This document shows, one piece after another, positions 23,873-35,084 of a stretch of 64,000 bases of DNA. The position numbers were made by a program, and so were the translations under genes. How positions within the stretch are numbered: position 1 is the first letter of the stretch; each line of letters opens with the position of its first letter. The stretch covers positions 1,349,501 through 1,413,500 of the forward strand of contig NC_051103.1 in the NCBI RefSeq assembly GCF_901709675.1. Direction: 5' to 3'. Source of the DNA: Syngnathus acus (taxonomy: Eukaryota; Chordata; Actinopteri; Syngnathiformes; Syngnathidae). The notes below the pieces were generated by a model that was not told the DNA's origin, searched no databases, and was given only the letters and a program-made list of their open reading frames with translations.

Positions 23873-24297
23873 GCGTGAGGAGAAGCGGTAAAATGAAAGA
23901 GTGCTTCCTGACAAATGTCCTTTTTGGCTACTCACAGAAGAATCAGGAGAAGTCATGTGTGTTTGGGAGTTTGTGTTCCATGATGCAGGCCTCCCTTGTA
24001 CAAGTCTTCTTGAAATGCGTGGCTCTCGCTGTTCCGCAACATAATATCATAATCAATTCATGTTGAGGAGCAGCGGTAAAATTAAAGAGTGCTTCCTGAC
24101 AAATTTCCTTCTTGGCTACTCACAGAAGAATCAGGAGAAGTCATGTGTGTTTGGGAGTTTGTGTTCCATGATGCAGGCCTCCCTTGTACAAGTCTTCTTG
24201 AAATGCGTGGCTCTCGCTGTGCTGCAACATAATATCATAATCAATTCATGTTGAGGAGAAGCGGTAAAATTAAAGAGTGCTTCCTGACAAATTACCT
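23873..24297. repeat. 188 bp tandem repeat, 2.2 copies
   Basis: The word GCGGTAAAAT recurs at 23885, 24073 and 24261. The units are about 95 percent alike over GAGTGCTTCCTGACAAAT to the next GAGGAG. Confidence 0.88.
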
Positions 24298-24640
24298 TCT
24301 TCGGTGTTCCGATCATCCAGATGTCCCCATTTGGCGAGAGTGACTTTTGCACGTCCAACACCAGATCTTAGTCTATTTAGGCATTTCCACGTTGCATAGT
24401 TGGTGTCTGCTCCTGGGGGCATTGCCTCGCTTGCCTTAAGCTCCATTGTAGTTTCTGGTGGAAGATTGTCAAGTCTTTCTTCCCACCGAGTGACTCTTTC
24501 ACTGCCTAACTCGGTGTTCTGAGGGGTGGGACACTTTTCAGAAAACTTTTCCTGGACTTAAGGCGGCTTTTGGCTGGTACATGGCCGAAGAGAGGAAGTC
24601 TTTGGTCAGTGGACTGTGGATGAGCCGCTTTCGCCAGATA
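24298..24640 (-). pseudogene. LINE relic, C-terminal region
   Basis: The minus strand reads TNYATWKCLNRLRSGVGRAK and KWGH, the W-x-LNRLR-x-G-x-GR...KWG pattern found near the C terminus of several animal LINE polyproteins. There are frame breaks on both sides, and no RT core is present. Confidence 0.45.
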
Positions 24641-24839
24641 AAAGAAACTGTTAAAATACAGAAGAGTGAAATAGCAGCATTTACTGTCTTTTGAAAGAAA
24701 GATAAAACATGTCTCATGATGAGAAACTTACCTAGTCTGTTTTCTGTTCTCGCCTCATGATTATGACGTAGAAAAAATATAATACATAAATAACTGAAAT
24801 AAGTAATGTGAAAAACAAATAAAAATAAATAAAGTTTAA

Positions 24840-25170
24840 AAGGCCTTCCTAGAACTTATCTTTAAAATGTGATTGTAAAATCAGAAATCTAAAAATGTAA
24901 AAAGTTAAAAAGTCTCCCCTTAACTCGTCTAAGATAGTTTAAAAAATGTAAAAGTTGCAAGTTAAAAATTTAGAAAGTTAAACATTTTAAGTTAAAACTT
25001 TAAAAAGTTAAAAATGTTACAAGTTAAAAAGTTAAATCAACTTGAGTTAAGGGAAGGCTTTTTGAAAGCTAATTTAAAAAGTTTAAAATTTTAAAAAGTT
25101 ACATCGAGTTAAGGGAAGGCTTGTAGAAATTTTCAAAAGCCTTGGCCTTCCCTTAACTGAACTTGAGTCC
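24840..25170. repeat. AT-rich GTTAAAAA repeats with a 14 bp hairpin
   Basis: GTTAAAAAGTTAAAAATG-type words recur, reminiscent of the 50 bp HINE satellite. AGTTAAGGGAAGGC at 25107-25120 is the exact complement of 25145-25158, giving a 14 bp stem with a 24 base loop. More copies of GGGAAGGC/GCCTTCCC lie nearby. Confidence 0.6.
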
Positions 25171-25734
25171 ACACCAACCCCCACTCCATCTCAACATACA
25201 GGCCCATCCTCAACTTACCACCACAGACATGAGTTCAGCTACATCAACTGTCCTTGTCTTTACATGTATGACCACCTTTACTCATGATACTTTTTAATCA
25301 CAGTTTCATGTATGGCTTTACTCACAGTTTGTTTCCATTTATCACTCATATGATTTGCCTGGGACCATTTAAAAATGATAAAAGTGAATCCAAGTTAAAA
25401 AGGCCACTCCTCTCCGTCTCCCCTGCACTCACTCTGAAGCATGCTTCTCGTGTCAAGCCAAACCTTTGCCATCGATAACTATTTTCCAATTCAATGTTTT
25501 CTCCATTTGTAATGCCAGCCAGGCAACAGGTTTATTGCTAGCACCAAGCAGAAACCTCAGTGTACAAAATTGGGGTGGATTTCATTATGTTTGCCACCAA
25601 TTTATATTATCAGTATAAAGCTGCTTTTGCAGCTATCGCTATCCACATGGGTCGGTAGTTATTTTCTATGTGGAAATTGTGAGGCTTCTGCCTAATGCCA
25701 ACATTACGTTTACCATTCTGAGCCACCTTGGCCC

Positions 25735-26235
25735 CAGATCCCATTTCATCTCAAATCAACAAATCACCCACCACATCCCACCACTAATATTATACCACTT
25801 ACGCCATTCGATGTCTGTCCTCGTTGTTTTTCCAACTACTGAAACACATGATTTAGATTTGACTTACCTTTCACTGGTCAAAACACAGAAAACCGGATTG
25901 CGATAGCTGTTGTATGTTCGCACGACACCTGAATAAAGAGCACAGAGGTCGAGAGAAAGAAAAAGAGGTCAAGTAATGAGCACTTCCACTCCGGATCCCA
26001 TCTCTCCTCAAGTCAACAAATCACCCACCGCATCCCACCACTATTATTATACACTTACGACACCATTCACGTTTCGATTTCCATCCTTGTTGTTTTTGAA
26101 AATGCTGAACCGCACGATTTAGCTGTGACTTACCTTTCACTGGTCAAAACACAGAAAATAGGATTGTGATAGCTGTAGTACGTTTGCAGGACACCTGAAT
26201 GAAGAGCACACTGAGGTCGAGAGACAAAAATGAGG
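25735..26235 (-). repeat. 264 bp tandem duplication of the endonuclease 3' end
   Basis: GGTCAAAACACAGAAAA occurs at 25878 and 26142, and the flanks agree over about 250 bp on either side. The right copy encodes the last residues of the Helentron endonuclease. The left copy is a decayed duplicate that still reads PVFCVLTSER. Confidence 0.75.
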
Positions 26236-27767
26236 TCAAGCAATGTGTTTTTGTCAGTGGTAGCAGCGGTTATGAGTTGCGTGTAACCTTTTGAGCGAAA
26301 CAAATCAAGAATGGGCTTGAATGAGGCAGATAGCATATCTTCATTAAAATCTCCACATACCAAGATCTGATGATGGTCCATTACTTCAAGGTACCGCAAG
26401 AGATTTCCCAAGCTTGGCAGAAAGGTGCGCAGACTGTTGCGTGGAGGCCTGTAAACGGCAGCAATCAACACATTGAGGGGAGCTTCAAGTTTCACCACAA
26501 CAAATTCAATGTCAGTCACACCCTGAATGTATTTCTTTTCCTGGGCTGCGATGTGACTTTTGACACAAATACCTACGCCGCCACCAAGTTTTGTTGCCAA
26601 GTCAGGACAGTTTGTGTAAGAATCACTTCGGTTCCTGTGAAACATCGTGTAGCCTTCCAAGCAAGCACGTCCATCGGCCACTGATCCTTGGAGGTGTGTC
26701 TCTGTGAAGCACAGAACATCAGCAAAAAGCAGTTCGTGATGAGACACGATATCTTGCACGTGACAAGACAGCCCTTCGGTGTTATGATGGAGGACAACCA
26801 GGTGATTTGCCCGATCTACCGACGGCATCACGTGAAGGAGGGGCATGACGCTCTCCAAAGAATCCTCTGCCATCTCAGCAAGAGCAGCAGTGATTAGTGG
26901 ATTTGCATGAAGTCTTCTCTCATCCATATGCAGAATATGCAGACCACTGAGCGAAGTCACTCTACTCAGAGCTACGTACCCCATGCCGTGTTCGAAAACA
27001 CCTTTCAGCGAAACTGCAGCCTCTGATGTTGTCATGCCTTGTACCTTATGGATCGTGCAGGCAAAAGCAAGCTTAATGGGAAACTGTCGGCGCACCGCTC
27101 CACCCTTCTTCAGCTTGTCCTCCTGTCTGTCAATGTACACAGGGTTAGCAGCACGTGCTGTCTTACTCACATCAAGTTCCAACCCAAGTTTCTGGACACG
27201 TGCTTCGTTTGGATAGTTCACCAATTTGACAACTTTTGCAAGCATCCCATTGCACAGACCTGATTGAACATCAACGTTGCGTGTGATCATAACACGAGCA
27301 CCCAAGGCAACTTTGATTGAGTCCGGGAGCTCATTCTTAGCGCCTTGCACAGGGGAAGCTTGCCTTGCCATTCTGCCAGTTCCTTTGTCTTTCTTGTAGT
27401 CATCTGCGTCAATTTGCACAATGTCCTTATGAAGCAGATTCAGCATCGCAGAGTTATGGCCATCCACCTGTTTATTGGTGGCAAAAACATGCAGAATATG
27501 CTTTGGACACATTTCTGGGGAAGTGTACCTCGTCGCAAGGAGAGCTCTGTCCAGTTCCGACAGTTCATCAGACTTTTCTTTGACGCGGAGTCGGTTCAGC
27601 AGTTCAGCAAAGGCGACATCGTCTTTCTGCCTCATGATGTCGCTGAGTGTGATCTTTGTGAAGTTGTCACGCCAGTGGTCCAGCCGCGTGGGATCGTACA
27701 CGCACAGAGGTTTGGACTGTCCCACAGGAGGGAGCTGAAAGAAATCTCCAACAGCAAGAACAGACAT
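26130..27767 (-). pseudogene. Helentron helicase C-terminal half fused to EEP-type endonuclease
   Basis: Residues 1-300 hold PIF1-family helicase motifs: VLAVGDFFQLPPV, ARVMITRNVDVQ, FACTIHKVQGMT and YVALSRV. From about residue 325 an exonuclease-endonuclease-phosphatase domain follows, with FTETHL, VYRPPRN, VCGDFNED and TLLDLIFV. The last motif reads SYHNP where most members have SDH, so the catalytic Asp is replaced by Tyr. The frame upstream is joined to the helicase N-terminal half across a single TAA at 27792-27794, and the sequence GINLPFGGMS just before the M shows that this M is internal and not the true start. Confidence 0.82.
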
Positions 27768-27791
27768 GCCACCAAAAGGTAAATTAATTCC

Positions 27792-28751
27792 TTAGATTTG
27801 TTTCAACCTGGCATTCACGTAGGCAAAGAGGTCTTTTGACACCATGGAAATCTCATCGATGATGAGTATTTCGGCGATCGACAGGTCGGCTCTGACTTCG
27901 TCCAGTTTATTGCCCAGGCCATGGTACGGGGGTTTGAGACTTCTCGGCAGTTTGAGTAGGCAATGCAAAGTTGTCCCGGAAATGTTGAATGCCGCCGTGC
28001 CAGTGAAAGCCGCGAGAACAACCGTTTGCTTGGAAATGTCGGCCTCCTCAGCCAGTCGTGGTAGTCTCTGCAGTATTTTGGTAGCCTCTGCGTGGATACA
28101 CTTGATCAGATGCGATTTGCCGGTCCCGGCGCCACCGTTGATGTGGTAGAAGAACTGCTCAGTCGGCTTTGGGCTACACACACGTTTTATGCACCAATCT
28201 CTGACCTTGTAGAAAACGGACGCTTGCTTTTGGTTCAGGTTACGATACATGTCGCGTAACACTGCGGGATCGATGGCAGCAGCCTCTGTCACGATGGACA
28301 TTTGTGTTCTTTTGGACCTGACGTTATAGTCCGGGACATTTTCCTCCACGTTGTCATTCGGGTCCTGTCTCGCGTTGATTTCCTCAACGCATTCGAGTCT
28401 TTGCAACTCACTCTCGGGAGCCAGGTGGCACCATTCGTTTATGACGAGCCCACTGTCCTCCACCTCTTGGATGGCATTGTCAATGTCTCGACTGTATTTC
28501 TCATACCTTTCTCTGTTCCTTCTGACAATTTCGCACACACGCTCCACAGAGTCGTTATATGGTAACTGTACACAGGCGTGATCGTGAAACAACTGATACG
28601 CGGGACAGCGTTCAGATTTTAACTGGCAATCAGCAAGCACGATGAGGCAGGTACAGCTTGAGCAAGGAGCAGTAATATTCCTCCGGATCCTTTTGTTCAG
28701 AGTATTTGCAGTATTTGATGACCGCATGTTTTTCTGTTCTTTTCTGGACAA
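27792..28751 (-). pseudogene. Helentron helicase N-terminal half
   Basis: Walker A is [13 protein letters not shown] (about residue 205), followed by [12 protein letters not shown] and Walker [11 protein letters not shown] near residue 300. It stops at TAA (27794-27792) inside RLKQI-stop-GINLPFGG, which is a nonsense change within an otherwise continuous frame. The first residues, up to about [10 protein letters not shown], belong to the other side of a frameshift with the Rep frame. The shift is explained by a tandem AGCA duplication at 28632-28639. Confidence 0.82.
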
Positions 28752-30102
28752 ACCCCATGTCGTTCAGCAGAGGCAAAACATTCTTACCTTTGACTTGTTT
28801 GCCATAAACAATTCTGCACGTTGATGCAAAATCAGCCAAGCACATTACTTCAAATTCCTCTGTTTGAGGTCTGCGTTTGTATTTGTCTGGCAGCCCAGTC
28901 ATCCACACTTCATGAGATTCCTGCGTTTTGCCCTCAAGGAGTGAGAGAGGATAACTCATTTTCAGCGCATTGTCACTCGTTTGTACAAATACCACACTGC
29001 GGGAGGACTGTTTCATATGCAAGCCGCATGCGCGTGCGACACATTCCTGAGCACTCACTTCTCTTTTCTTGCAGTACGCTTGCATAATTTGCTTCATTTC
29101 ATCGCTCTCGTTGACATTTTCGCTGCGGGAGTTTTCAATAACCGATTTCAGGTATTGGCTCAGACCGTGTTCAGCTTTGCTGATGTAGCTGCAGATGTAG
29201 GCGATGCAAGAGTAGGCATTCAGGATGTATTGGATGTCCAGGTTTCCATCCCACGCAAGAAGCAAATGGCGGTTGTAGTTGTTGACCCAGCAGTCCTTCG
29301 GTTCTCGCTTAAGCACGACAGAACTCGACGAGGCCGTCATGTGCAAACAGTTCATGTACTCGTCACCGGTGAGCTTACATTTAGCCAGTAGCTGAGGCAA
29401 AGTCAGGGATGACGTTTCAGGCTCATTCAGCAGACTTAGCACGGGAACAAGCTTGGCACTTGACGCCAACCGATTCTCCTTGTGTTGATCTCGATTGTCG
29501 TCGTCGACGGGCGCAGGTCTGACGATCATCGTTTCATCGCACGGTTGTTTGGGGAATCCAAAGCGGCAATTCGCACCTTTGTGTTTGACACACGTTTTGG
29601 AGTGACTTTTGCTGTGCATCTGAACCTCTGTGACCTTTTTGTACAATTCCGGTTCCTTCTGCGGGTCCGGCAGCTCAGCCGAGATGTAGCGAGACACAAA
29701 ATGACAGATGGCTCCATCTGTGGCTTCCTCAAATACAGGGGCACCTCGAACCCAGATGAGGCAATGAATGTGAGGACTTCCTCTGTGTTGAAACTCCAGT
29801 CGGTAAAAGTAGTCGACGACCTCAACAATCGGTCGCGCCGGAGAGAGGATCAAATCTCTGAACAGAGCTTCCACACGCTTGTCAAACATGCGCATCGTCG
29901 TCACAGGATTGCTGCGTAGAATCTCACACTTGGTTGCCCAGTCAAGTTGGGCGAAATTCACTACTTCACCTTGTTGCGCTTTGATGGCAGTGATGACCTC
30001 TTCCCAACGCATTTCGGCAGCAGAAAATGTGCAGAAGAACGTGGGTGTGCCCAGCTGCCGGATCATAGCAAAAAGATCTTTGCATAGTTGTACTAGGTTC
30101 AT
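28630..30102 (-). pseudogene. Helentron Rep (HUH nuclease), C-terminal part
   Basis: The HUH motif reads [12 protein letters not shown] near residue 110-120, and the two-tyrosine motif reads AYICSYISK near residue 310. These are the signatures of the Helitron replication initiator that nicks and joins DNA ends. [14 protein letters not shown] is a conserved zinc-binding stretch between them. The N-terminal part lies on the other side of the Penelope-like fragment. The frame ends in PHRAC because of the 4 bp insertion, after which the helicase continues in another frame. Confidence 0.85.
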
Positions 30103-30120
30103 CTTGTTTTTTCTTTTTCA

Positions 30121-30548
30121 ATTACTTCACTGGTTCTTCTATATCAAACAATTTTCTTAGGTTCATTTACCTGACATGTTTCGGCGGGTTCTTCCGCCTT
30201 CATCAGAGTGTCTGGCCAGAGTCATCCGCACTGAAGACAACAAACATCAGCGTTGGATCAGGGAGGCCATTGAGATCCGCAAGCGGGGCCCGAGGACCAT
30301 CAACAGGGACGAGGGAGCCTACATGCTCTCTACAACCTGGAACAGCATTTTGGAGAGGTGAACGGACAGCAGAGGGCGTGGCTCATCTGTCAAATCTGAC
30401 AGGTGAGCCACGCCTTCATCCATCAGCTGATAAAGACGCGTCACAATCACATCACTGACACTCTGATGAAGGCGGAAGAACCCGCCGAAACATGTCAGGT
30501 AAATGAACCTAAGAAAATTGTTTGATATAGAAGAACCAGTGAAGTAAT
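30121..30548 (+). mobile_element. Penelope-like fragment with 92 bp inverted ends
   Basis: The sequences 30121-30212 and 30457-30548 are exact inverted copies over 92 bp (outer end ATTACTTCACTGG). Between them the plus frame reads TEDNKHQRWIREAIEIRKRG and INRDEGAYMLS, which is the C-terminal end found after the GIY-YIG domain of fish Penelope-like elements. Penelope copies are known for inverted and LTR-like end structures and 5' truncation. It splits the Rep gene of the Helentron, and I see no clear target duplication. Confidence 0.72.
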
Positions 30549-30748
30549 CGGACAGCATGTTTGCTGCGCACCAATTTCTCAACTTCACGTTTGTCCTGAA
30601 GCATGGCATTGTTTATCCTTCGACCATCCCTGGTAAAAGGCTTACCTTTGCGTAGCTGTATTGTCATGCTCGACGTTGCCTGGGAAATTTCAGTCACAAA
30701 CTGGGCAAAGAACAAGTAGTTGGTATCTCGAGCAAAACGTTCATCCAC
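30509..30748 (-). pseudogene. Helentron Rep, N-terminal part
   Basis: Reads [20 protein letters not shown] and [20 protein letters not shown], matching the start of the Helitron-like N domain. After KHAV the frame runs into the inverted end of the Penelope-like fragment. Comparison with the usual spacing suggests that some 15-20 residues are missing at the junction, so the insertion may have come with a small deletion. Confidence 0.75.
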
Positions 30749-30789
30749 ACAACACAGACGCGTTTTGAAATATTTGCTTGGTGTGAGTT

Positions 30790-32655
30790 TTATTGCTCTC
30801 TGGCCTCAAGTTTGGGAGTCTTGAAAAAGCTTACTGGGTTGTTTCTTTCTGCAGGAGCAACACAATAAATGCCCTCTGTAAAACTCATAATTTCCTCTGA
30901 CACATCATTTGGTTGGAGACATGATTCAAGTATCACTCCACCATTTGGTTGATCACCGTCTTCCGCATTTTCTGGTTGCTGTTTGTTACCACTGTTGTCA
31001 TCTTGTGAGTCACTGTTCATCCCACACAGAGCATCACTCTCAAATCTGTATATCTCCTCCAGAGCTTCCTCATTGTACTCACTGTCGCTCATTTCCGCTT
31101 CATCGGAGCTGCTCTCATCGTCAGTGAGGGTTGGGTCGCAAAGGTCCGCATCGTTGCGAATAGTTATGTTTCTGTACTGTGGATGAAGTTGTTTCAGTTT
31201 CATCAGAGCACTCATTAGCTTGGACCAAGTGACAGTTTGAAAAAACTGATGGCCTTTGTAGCAAAGCCATCTCTTCAGTTTCACTCTCAACATCTGTGAC
31301 TTACTTCTTAGTCTCGGCAAGACATTGACCGTCTCTTGTACTTCGGATGGCACGCACACCACATTTCCACGAATGGCTCGTTGTTGACCTTTGGGAAGAG
31401 GTACGATTTTGGCAAATGATATGCATTTTGAAATGAGGTGTCTCTCCAGTATGTTCAATACACACAGTTCCTTTGGAATATCAGAGAGTGTGAGATTGTT
31501 CGCAACAGCAAATGCAGGCATTTTACCATCTTTGAGGTGAGGACAGCAAGTGTGACATATCCACTCCAGTTTTCTTTCAGCTGGTACGCTGCACGAGGCC
31601 TGACATTCATCATCACAAATATGGACAAATTGTCCCGTGAGACAACTTGCAACAACATGTCTGTTTTTCTTATAAAAGCTACGTTGACAAGGGCGTACTT
31701 GGTTCGGAAACAATGCTCTGTGGCAAACAGTGCAGACAAATGTGGGGCCATTCTTAATCTGGGCTTTGAATAGCTCAACAGCTTTCATAATCACACAGTC
31801 ATTTCGCTCCCTACATAGTTGGTTTATGACTTTGTATTTTTGTAAAAGCGTACTTACTCTGCGTATTGTTTTAGTCCTCAGTGAATCAGATTTTGTTTTC
31901 ATTATGCGCCTCATGATTTCCTGATGTTTGAATCGGAATTCAGGGTTGTTTAAATAACGGCGTGTAATGTAATAGTGCTGCCTGTTTCGAAACCCAACAT
32001 CGTCACGGTAACGTTCTGTGATGTACGAACGCTGTCTGTTCTTAAACCCAACATCGTCACGGTAACGTTCTGTGATGTACGAACGCTGTCTGTTCTTAAA
32101 CCCAACATCGTCACGGTAACGTTCTGTAATGTAAGCGCGTCGTCTCATCGTAAAACACTCATCTGTCCTATAACGACGTGAGAAACGGGAACGGTTTTTC
32201 TTCTTAAACTCATGATCCGTCTGACAACGTTGTGTAAAATAGGACTTTTGTTTGGAACAAAAACGCTTGTCCTGTTGATCACGGGTCCTAATATAACCCA
32301 ATTTCTTTTGTCTTACCTCTGCATTTTGACTGTACTGTTCCTTCTCTTTAGAGTTCTTCATCATTCTCTTTAGTTCCTGTTTTTTACGTCTCACTTCAGA
32401 TTTTTCTTTTAACTTTTCCTGTGCTTTTATTTGTCGTTGGAACTTTGCCCTACGAGATTTTGGAATTTTTGACACATTTGGCAGCTGTTTACCTGTTGTT
32501 GGGAAAACCGCTTCACTGTCGTTATCGATAAATTTTTGGTAGTGACGTTCACCTGAACACGGTGTAGTCTCGCTCGTCTCAACACGAGAGAATCTCAGCA
32601 ACAGGTCTGCTTCATCGATGTTCATCACGGGAGGTAACTGTGTACATGGCGCCAT
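30790..32655 (-). CDS. Helentron N-terminal protein with Arg-rich repeats and DUF6570-like region
   Basis: 621 residues. The first third is highly basic (K/R/Q/E rich) and includes three tandem copies of an 18-residue repeat, [18 protein letters not shown], followed by a fourth variant. This part looks helical and could bind nucleic acid (inference). The second half has cysteine pairs, [11 protein letters not shown] and [10 protein letters not shown], then [20 protein letters not shown], a block found upstream of Rep in many Helitrons (the DUF6570 region). It ends in an acidic stretch. The frame is open throughout, unlike its neighbours. It may once have been joined to Rep. Confidence 0.72.
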   Translation of the reverse strand: MAPCTQLPPVMNIDEADLLLRFSRVETSETTPCSGERHYQKFIDNDSEAVFPTTGKQLPNVSKIPKSRRAKFQRQIKAQEKLKEKSEVRRKKQELKRMMKNSKEKEQYSQNAEVRQKKLGYIRTRDQQDKRFCSKQKSYFTQRCQTDHEFKKKNRSRFSRRYRTDECFTMRRRAYITERYRDDVGFKNRQRSYITERYRDDVGFKNRQRSYITERYRDDVGFRNRQHYYITRRYLNNPEFRFKHQEIMRRIMKTKSDSLRTKTIRRVSTLLQKYKVINQLCRERNDCVIMKAVELFKAQIKNGPTFVCTVCHRALFPNQVRPCQRSFYKKNRHVVASCLTGQFVHICDDECQASCSVPAERKLEWICHTCCPHLKDGKMPAFAVANNLTLSDIPKELCVLNILERHLISKCISFAKIVPLPKGQQRAIRGNVVCVPSEVQETVNVLPRLRSKSQMLRVKLKRWLCYKGHQFFQTVTWSKLMSALMKLKQLHPQYRNITIRNDADLCDPTLTDDESSSDEAEMSDSEYNEEALEEIYRFESDALCGMNSDSQDDNSGNKQQPENAEDGDQPNGGVILESCLQPNDVSEEIMSFTEGIYCVAPAERNNPVSFFKTPKLEAREQ

Positions 32656-32758
32656 CTCATGGTTACTTACGGGAACTTCAACAGGTTCAAAGCAGATCGG
32701 TACAAGCTCATACGGCTAATTACCAAAGCATCTCAAGCTTGTATAAACCTCCGTCAAC

Positions 32759-33778
32759 TTATCGATCAGGTCGGACACACGTGAAGAGCATCATGACCGC
32801 TGTCCCATTGTCAGCATGGAGGCCATCTCGTCCTCTAGAGTGGGGATCAAAAAATCCATACCTGCCTTGGTGGTCTCGGAAAACAGCAATGCACGTTAAC
32901 CGCATAATCAGAAGCGCATAATTGACCTCTGAGGTCAAGCACTGGAGTCTGTCACGAAGGTTCAGAAACAGCTCATCTCCGTAGAAAGAGGTGAACAAAC
33001 CACCCATTGACTGACTCTTTATTAAGACATGCTGCTTAGAAAAACCACGCACAATCCCTGGAAGTTCATCAGCCGTCAGCAATCTGTCCAAGAAGCATCC
33101 TTGGGCTTTCAATGCAGCAACAGTACATGTATACAGTTCATTGCCAACATTAAGAACAGCATCAAGGTCAGAGCTGGTCAGGTGATTGAACTCCTGGAAG
33201 AAAGCCAGAAATCTAACAGAGTTAGCCACACATTGACTGTTTCTGAATTCTCCATATCTCGGATGAGCTTGGCTGTGAGATGCCAACACATACGTTACCA
33301 AATGAGGTTGCACAGTAGCCGTGGCTGCAGCGGGAATGTCAGGCCCAGTGTCACAGGAATCAGTCTCAAATTGTGCAATATTGGCACGGTGATGAACAAT
33401 CTCAAAATGTGCATCAAGGGCACGTTCAGCAGTTTGACAAAGTGGATCATGGCCACGTTCGTCAGTTTCAAAGTGCGGATCATGACCACGTTCAGTTTGA
33501 CAAAGTGGATCATGGCCACGTTCGTCAGTTTCAGAGTGTGGATCATGACCGCGTTCAGTTTCAAAATGTGGCTCAAGGCCATGTTCAGGTTCAAAAAGTG
33601 CAGTATTGGCACATGTGTCAGGAGTTTCAAAAAGTGCAGTATTTGCACGTTCGAAGTCATTATGCCGGGTAGGTAAGGTTGGATCACTGCATGTAACTGG
33701 TGGCGGGGAGCATCGACGTTTGGCACGTCGCTCCCAGCTCAACTTTACAGCCTGGGATCGCCTTCCTTTCCTCGGCAT
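32759..33778 (-). CDS. Helentron cysteine protease, C76/OTU-like
   Basis: 339 residues. The first 140 are Arg-rich, then carry an imperfect repeat of ERGHDPHSETD and ERGHDPLCQT units. From about residue 165 a papain-like protease domain follows, with the nucleophile in NSQCVANSVRFLAFF and the Asp-His pair in GFFDPHSRG. This arrangement is that of the large-tegument-type (peptidase C76) deubiquitinases, and similar or OTU-type proteases are known in fish Helentrons. The C terminus slips: the neighbouring frame reads VSDLIDKLTEVYTSL, so a late frameshift is likely. Confidence 0.68.
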   Translation of the reverse strand: MPRKGRRSQAVKLSWERRAKRRCSPPPVTCSDPTLPTRHNDFERANTALFETPDTCANTALFEPEHGLEPHFETERGHDPHSETDERGHDPLCQTERGHDPHFETDERGHDPLCQTAERALDAHFEIVHHRANIAQFETDSCDTGPDIPAAATATVQPHLVTYVLASHSQAHPRYGEFRNSQCVANSVRFLAFFQEFNHLTSSDLDAVLNVGNELYTCTVAALKAQGCFLDRLLTADELPGIVRGFSKQHVLIKSQSMGGLFTSFYGDELFLNLRDRLQCLTSEVNYALLIMRLTCIAVFRDHQGRYGFFDPHSRGRDGLHADNGTAVMMLFTCVRPDR

Positions 33779-33867
33779 GTCAAGTTCTCAAGGATGTGAG
33801 ATAGAAGGAAGACAGAAGACAAAAGATAGAGCAGCCACAAGAGAGGCTATAGGGGGTCAGCCACAGG

Positions 33868-33985
33868 TCCCTGGAGCGTCACAGAATACAGGTCCACGGA
33901 GCGTCGCAGAAATACAGGTCCACGGAGCGTCGCAGAAATACAGGTCCACGGAGCGTCGCAGAACCACAGGTCACGGAGCTCTACA
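33868..33985. repeat. 31 bp minisatellite
   Basis: Four to five units of CACGGAGCGTCGCAGAA plus ATACAGGTC lie just upstream of the protease frame. Confidence 0.85.
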
Positions 33986-33989
33986 GGAA

Positions 33990-35080
33990 AAAAAAACATA
34001 TATCAATAAGCTACAATGTAATTAGTCATGCTTTCAATTTACAACTAACTCAAAGCAAAATTACATTATAATTGATTAATTTATTTATTAAAAGAAGACA
34101 TGACATAACATTGGAAAAATCAGACGCAAAACTGTTTTAGCTGTAGTTTTAACTTGTATACAAGAGGCTTATTAGTGAGAAGAATGTGGTACAAATGAAT
34201 TTGTGGGTGGTATAGCACATCTTGAAAATATTATGGCACAACATAATGATGTACAGTGACGGTTTCTGTCGCACTAGAGTTTATGAGATGGAGAAAATGA
34301 AACTTTGATTATGGCGGAAGCATGTCTAACTTACAGTATACAATGTTACCGCAATGTACAAATGTAAATGGTACAGTGACCCCAATTATAACATAAAAGA
34401 ATGCTAAACTAATAATTTGCTCCTGGATGCTTCTTTTGTATCGGATCAGGTATAAGTAATTTTGTCATCCAACACCTAGGTTTTGAACTTCAGTGTTCAC
34501 TACTTAACCAAAAGCACAATAACAATACATAAGCATAGTAATCACAATTAAACAAACCATTGACTAAAATACAGAAACAGTGGCCAAATTTAATCGCGAT
34601 TTCAAAACTATCATCACAGGAACTTGAAATACAAGCACTTTATAATGATGATAACATAAAATTGACTGACTGAATCATGCCTCACCTTGGAAGTAGAGTT
34701 ATGTCCTGCAGGGAAAGAAATAACAGAAAGGGGAAGAAAATAATTAAGTGACATTTCCACAATGCTTTGAATGTCTTTTATGATTACAAATACTGAGTTG
34801 AAAATACCAAGATGGAAAAAATGGACAGTGGTAGCTCAATATACAAATGTAATCGGTTCATACTTTTACAATGACATACTAGGATAATCGAGCAAGAAGG
34901 AAAAAAAATGACAAGACTGGGATGAGATTTCAACATCATCACGAACAGATTAAGTCACGGTGCCGAAATTGAAGGTCAATATTTCTTAACTAGTCAAAAA
35001 CAGCTTTTAATTATACAGTAGTCACAATGCACAACTGTAGTACTAATGATAATTCATCATCATATTTTTTAATGTTATTT
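33990..35080. other. AT-rich stretch without a supported gene
   Basis: No conserved coding segment, hairpin end or tandem repeat is visible. The 5' end of the Helentron may lie here. Confidence 0.35.
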
Positions 35081-35084
35081 AACT

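Larger units (their letters stand above)
26130..33778 (-). mobile_element. Autonomous-type Helentron (Helitron2), decayed
   Basis: The order along the minus strand is a cysteine protease (33778-32759), a DUF6570-like N-terminal protein (32655-30790), Rep (30748-28630, interrupted), a PIF1-like helicase (28751-26130) and a fused endonuclease. This set is the hallmark of Helentrons in fish, which transpose by rolling-circle replication. Breaks include a 4 bp insertion at 28632-28639, a TAA at 27792-27794 and a Penelope-like insertion at 30121-30548. I could not find a CTAG-hairpin end on either side, so the exact limits are unknown. Confidence 0.8.

Noticed and set aside
24298-24640. Third copy of the OB-like gene family
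   Set aside because: The readable peptide (NRLRSGVGRAK...KWGH) fits a LINE C terminus and shares no block with genes A and B.
30121-30548. DNA transposon with 92 bp inverted repeats
   Set aside because: No target duplication or transposase is present, and the inside codes for a Penelope C terminus, so a Penelope-like copy fits better.
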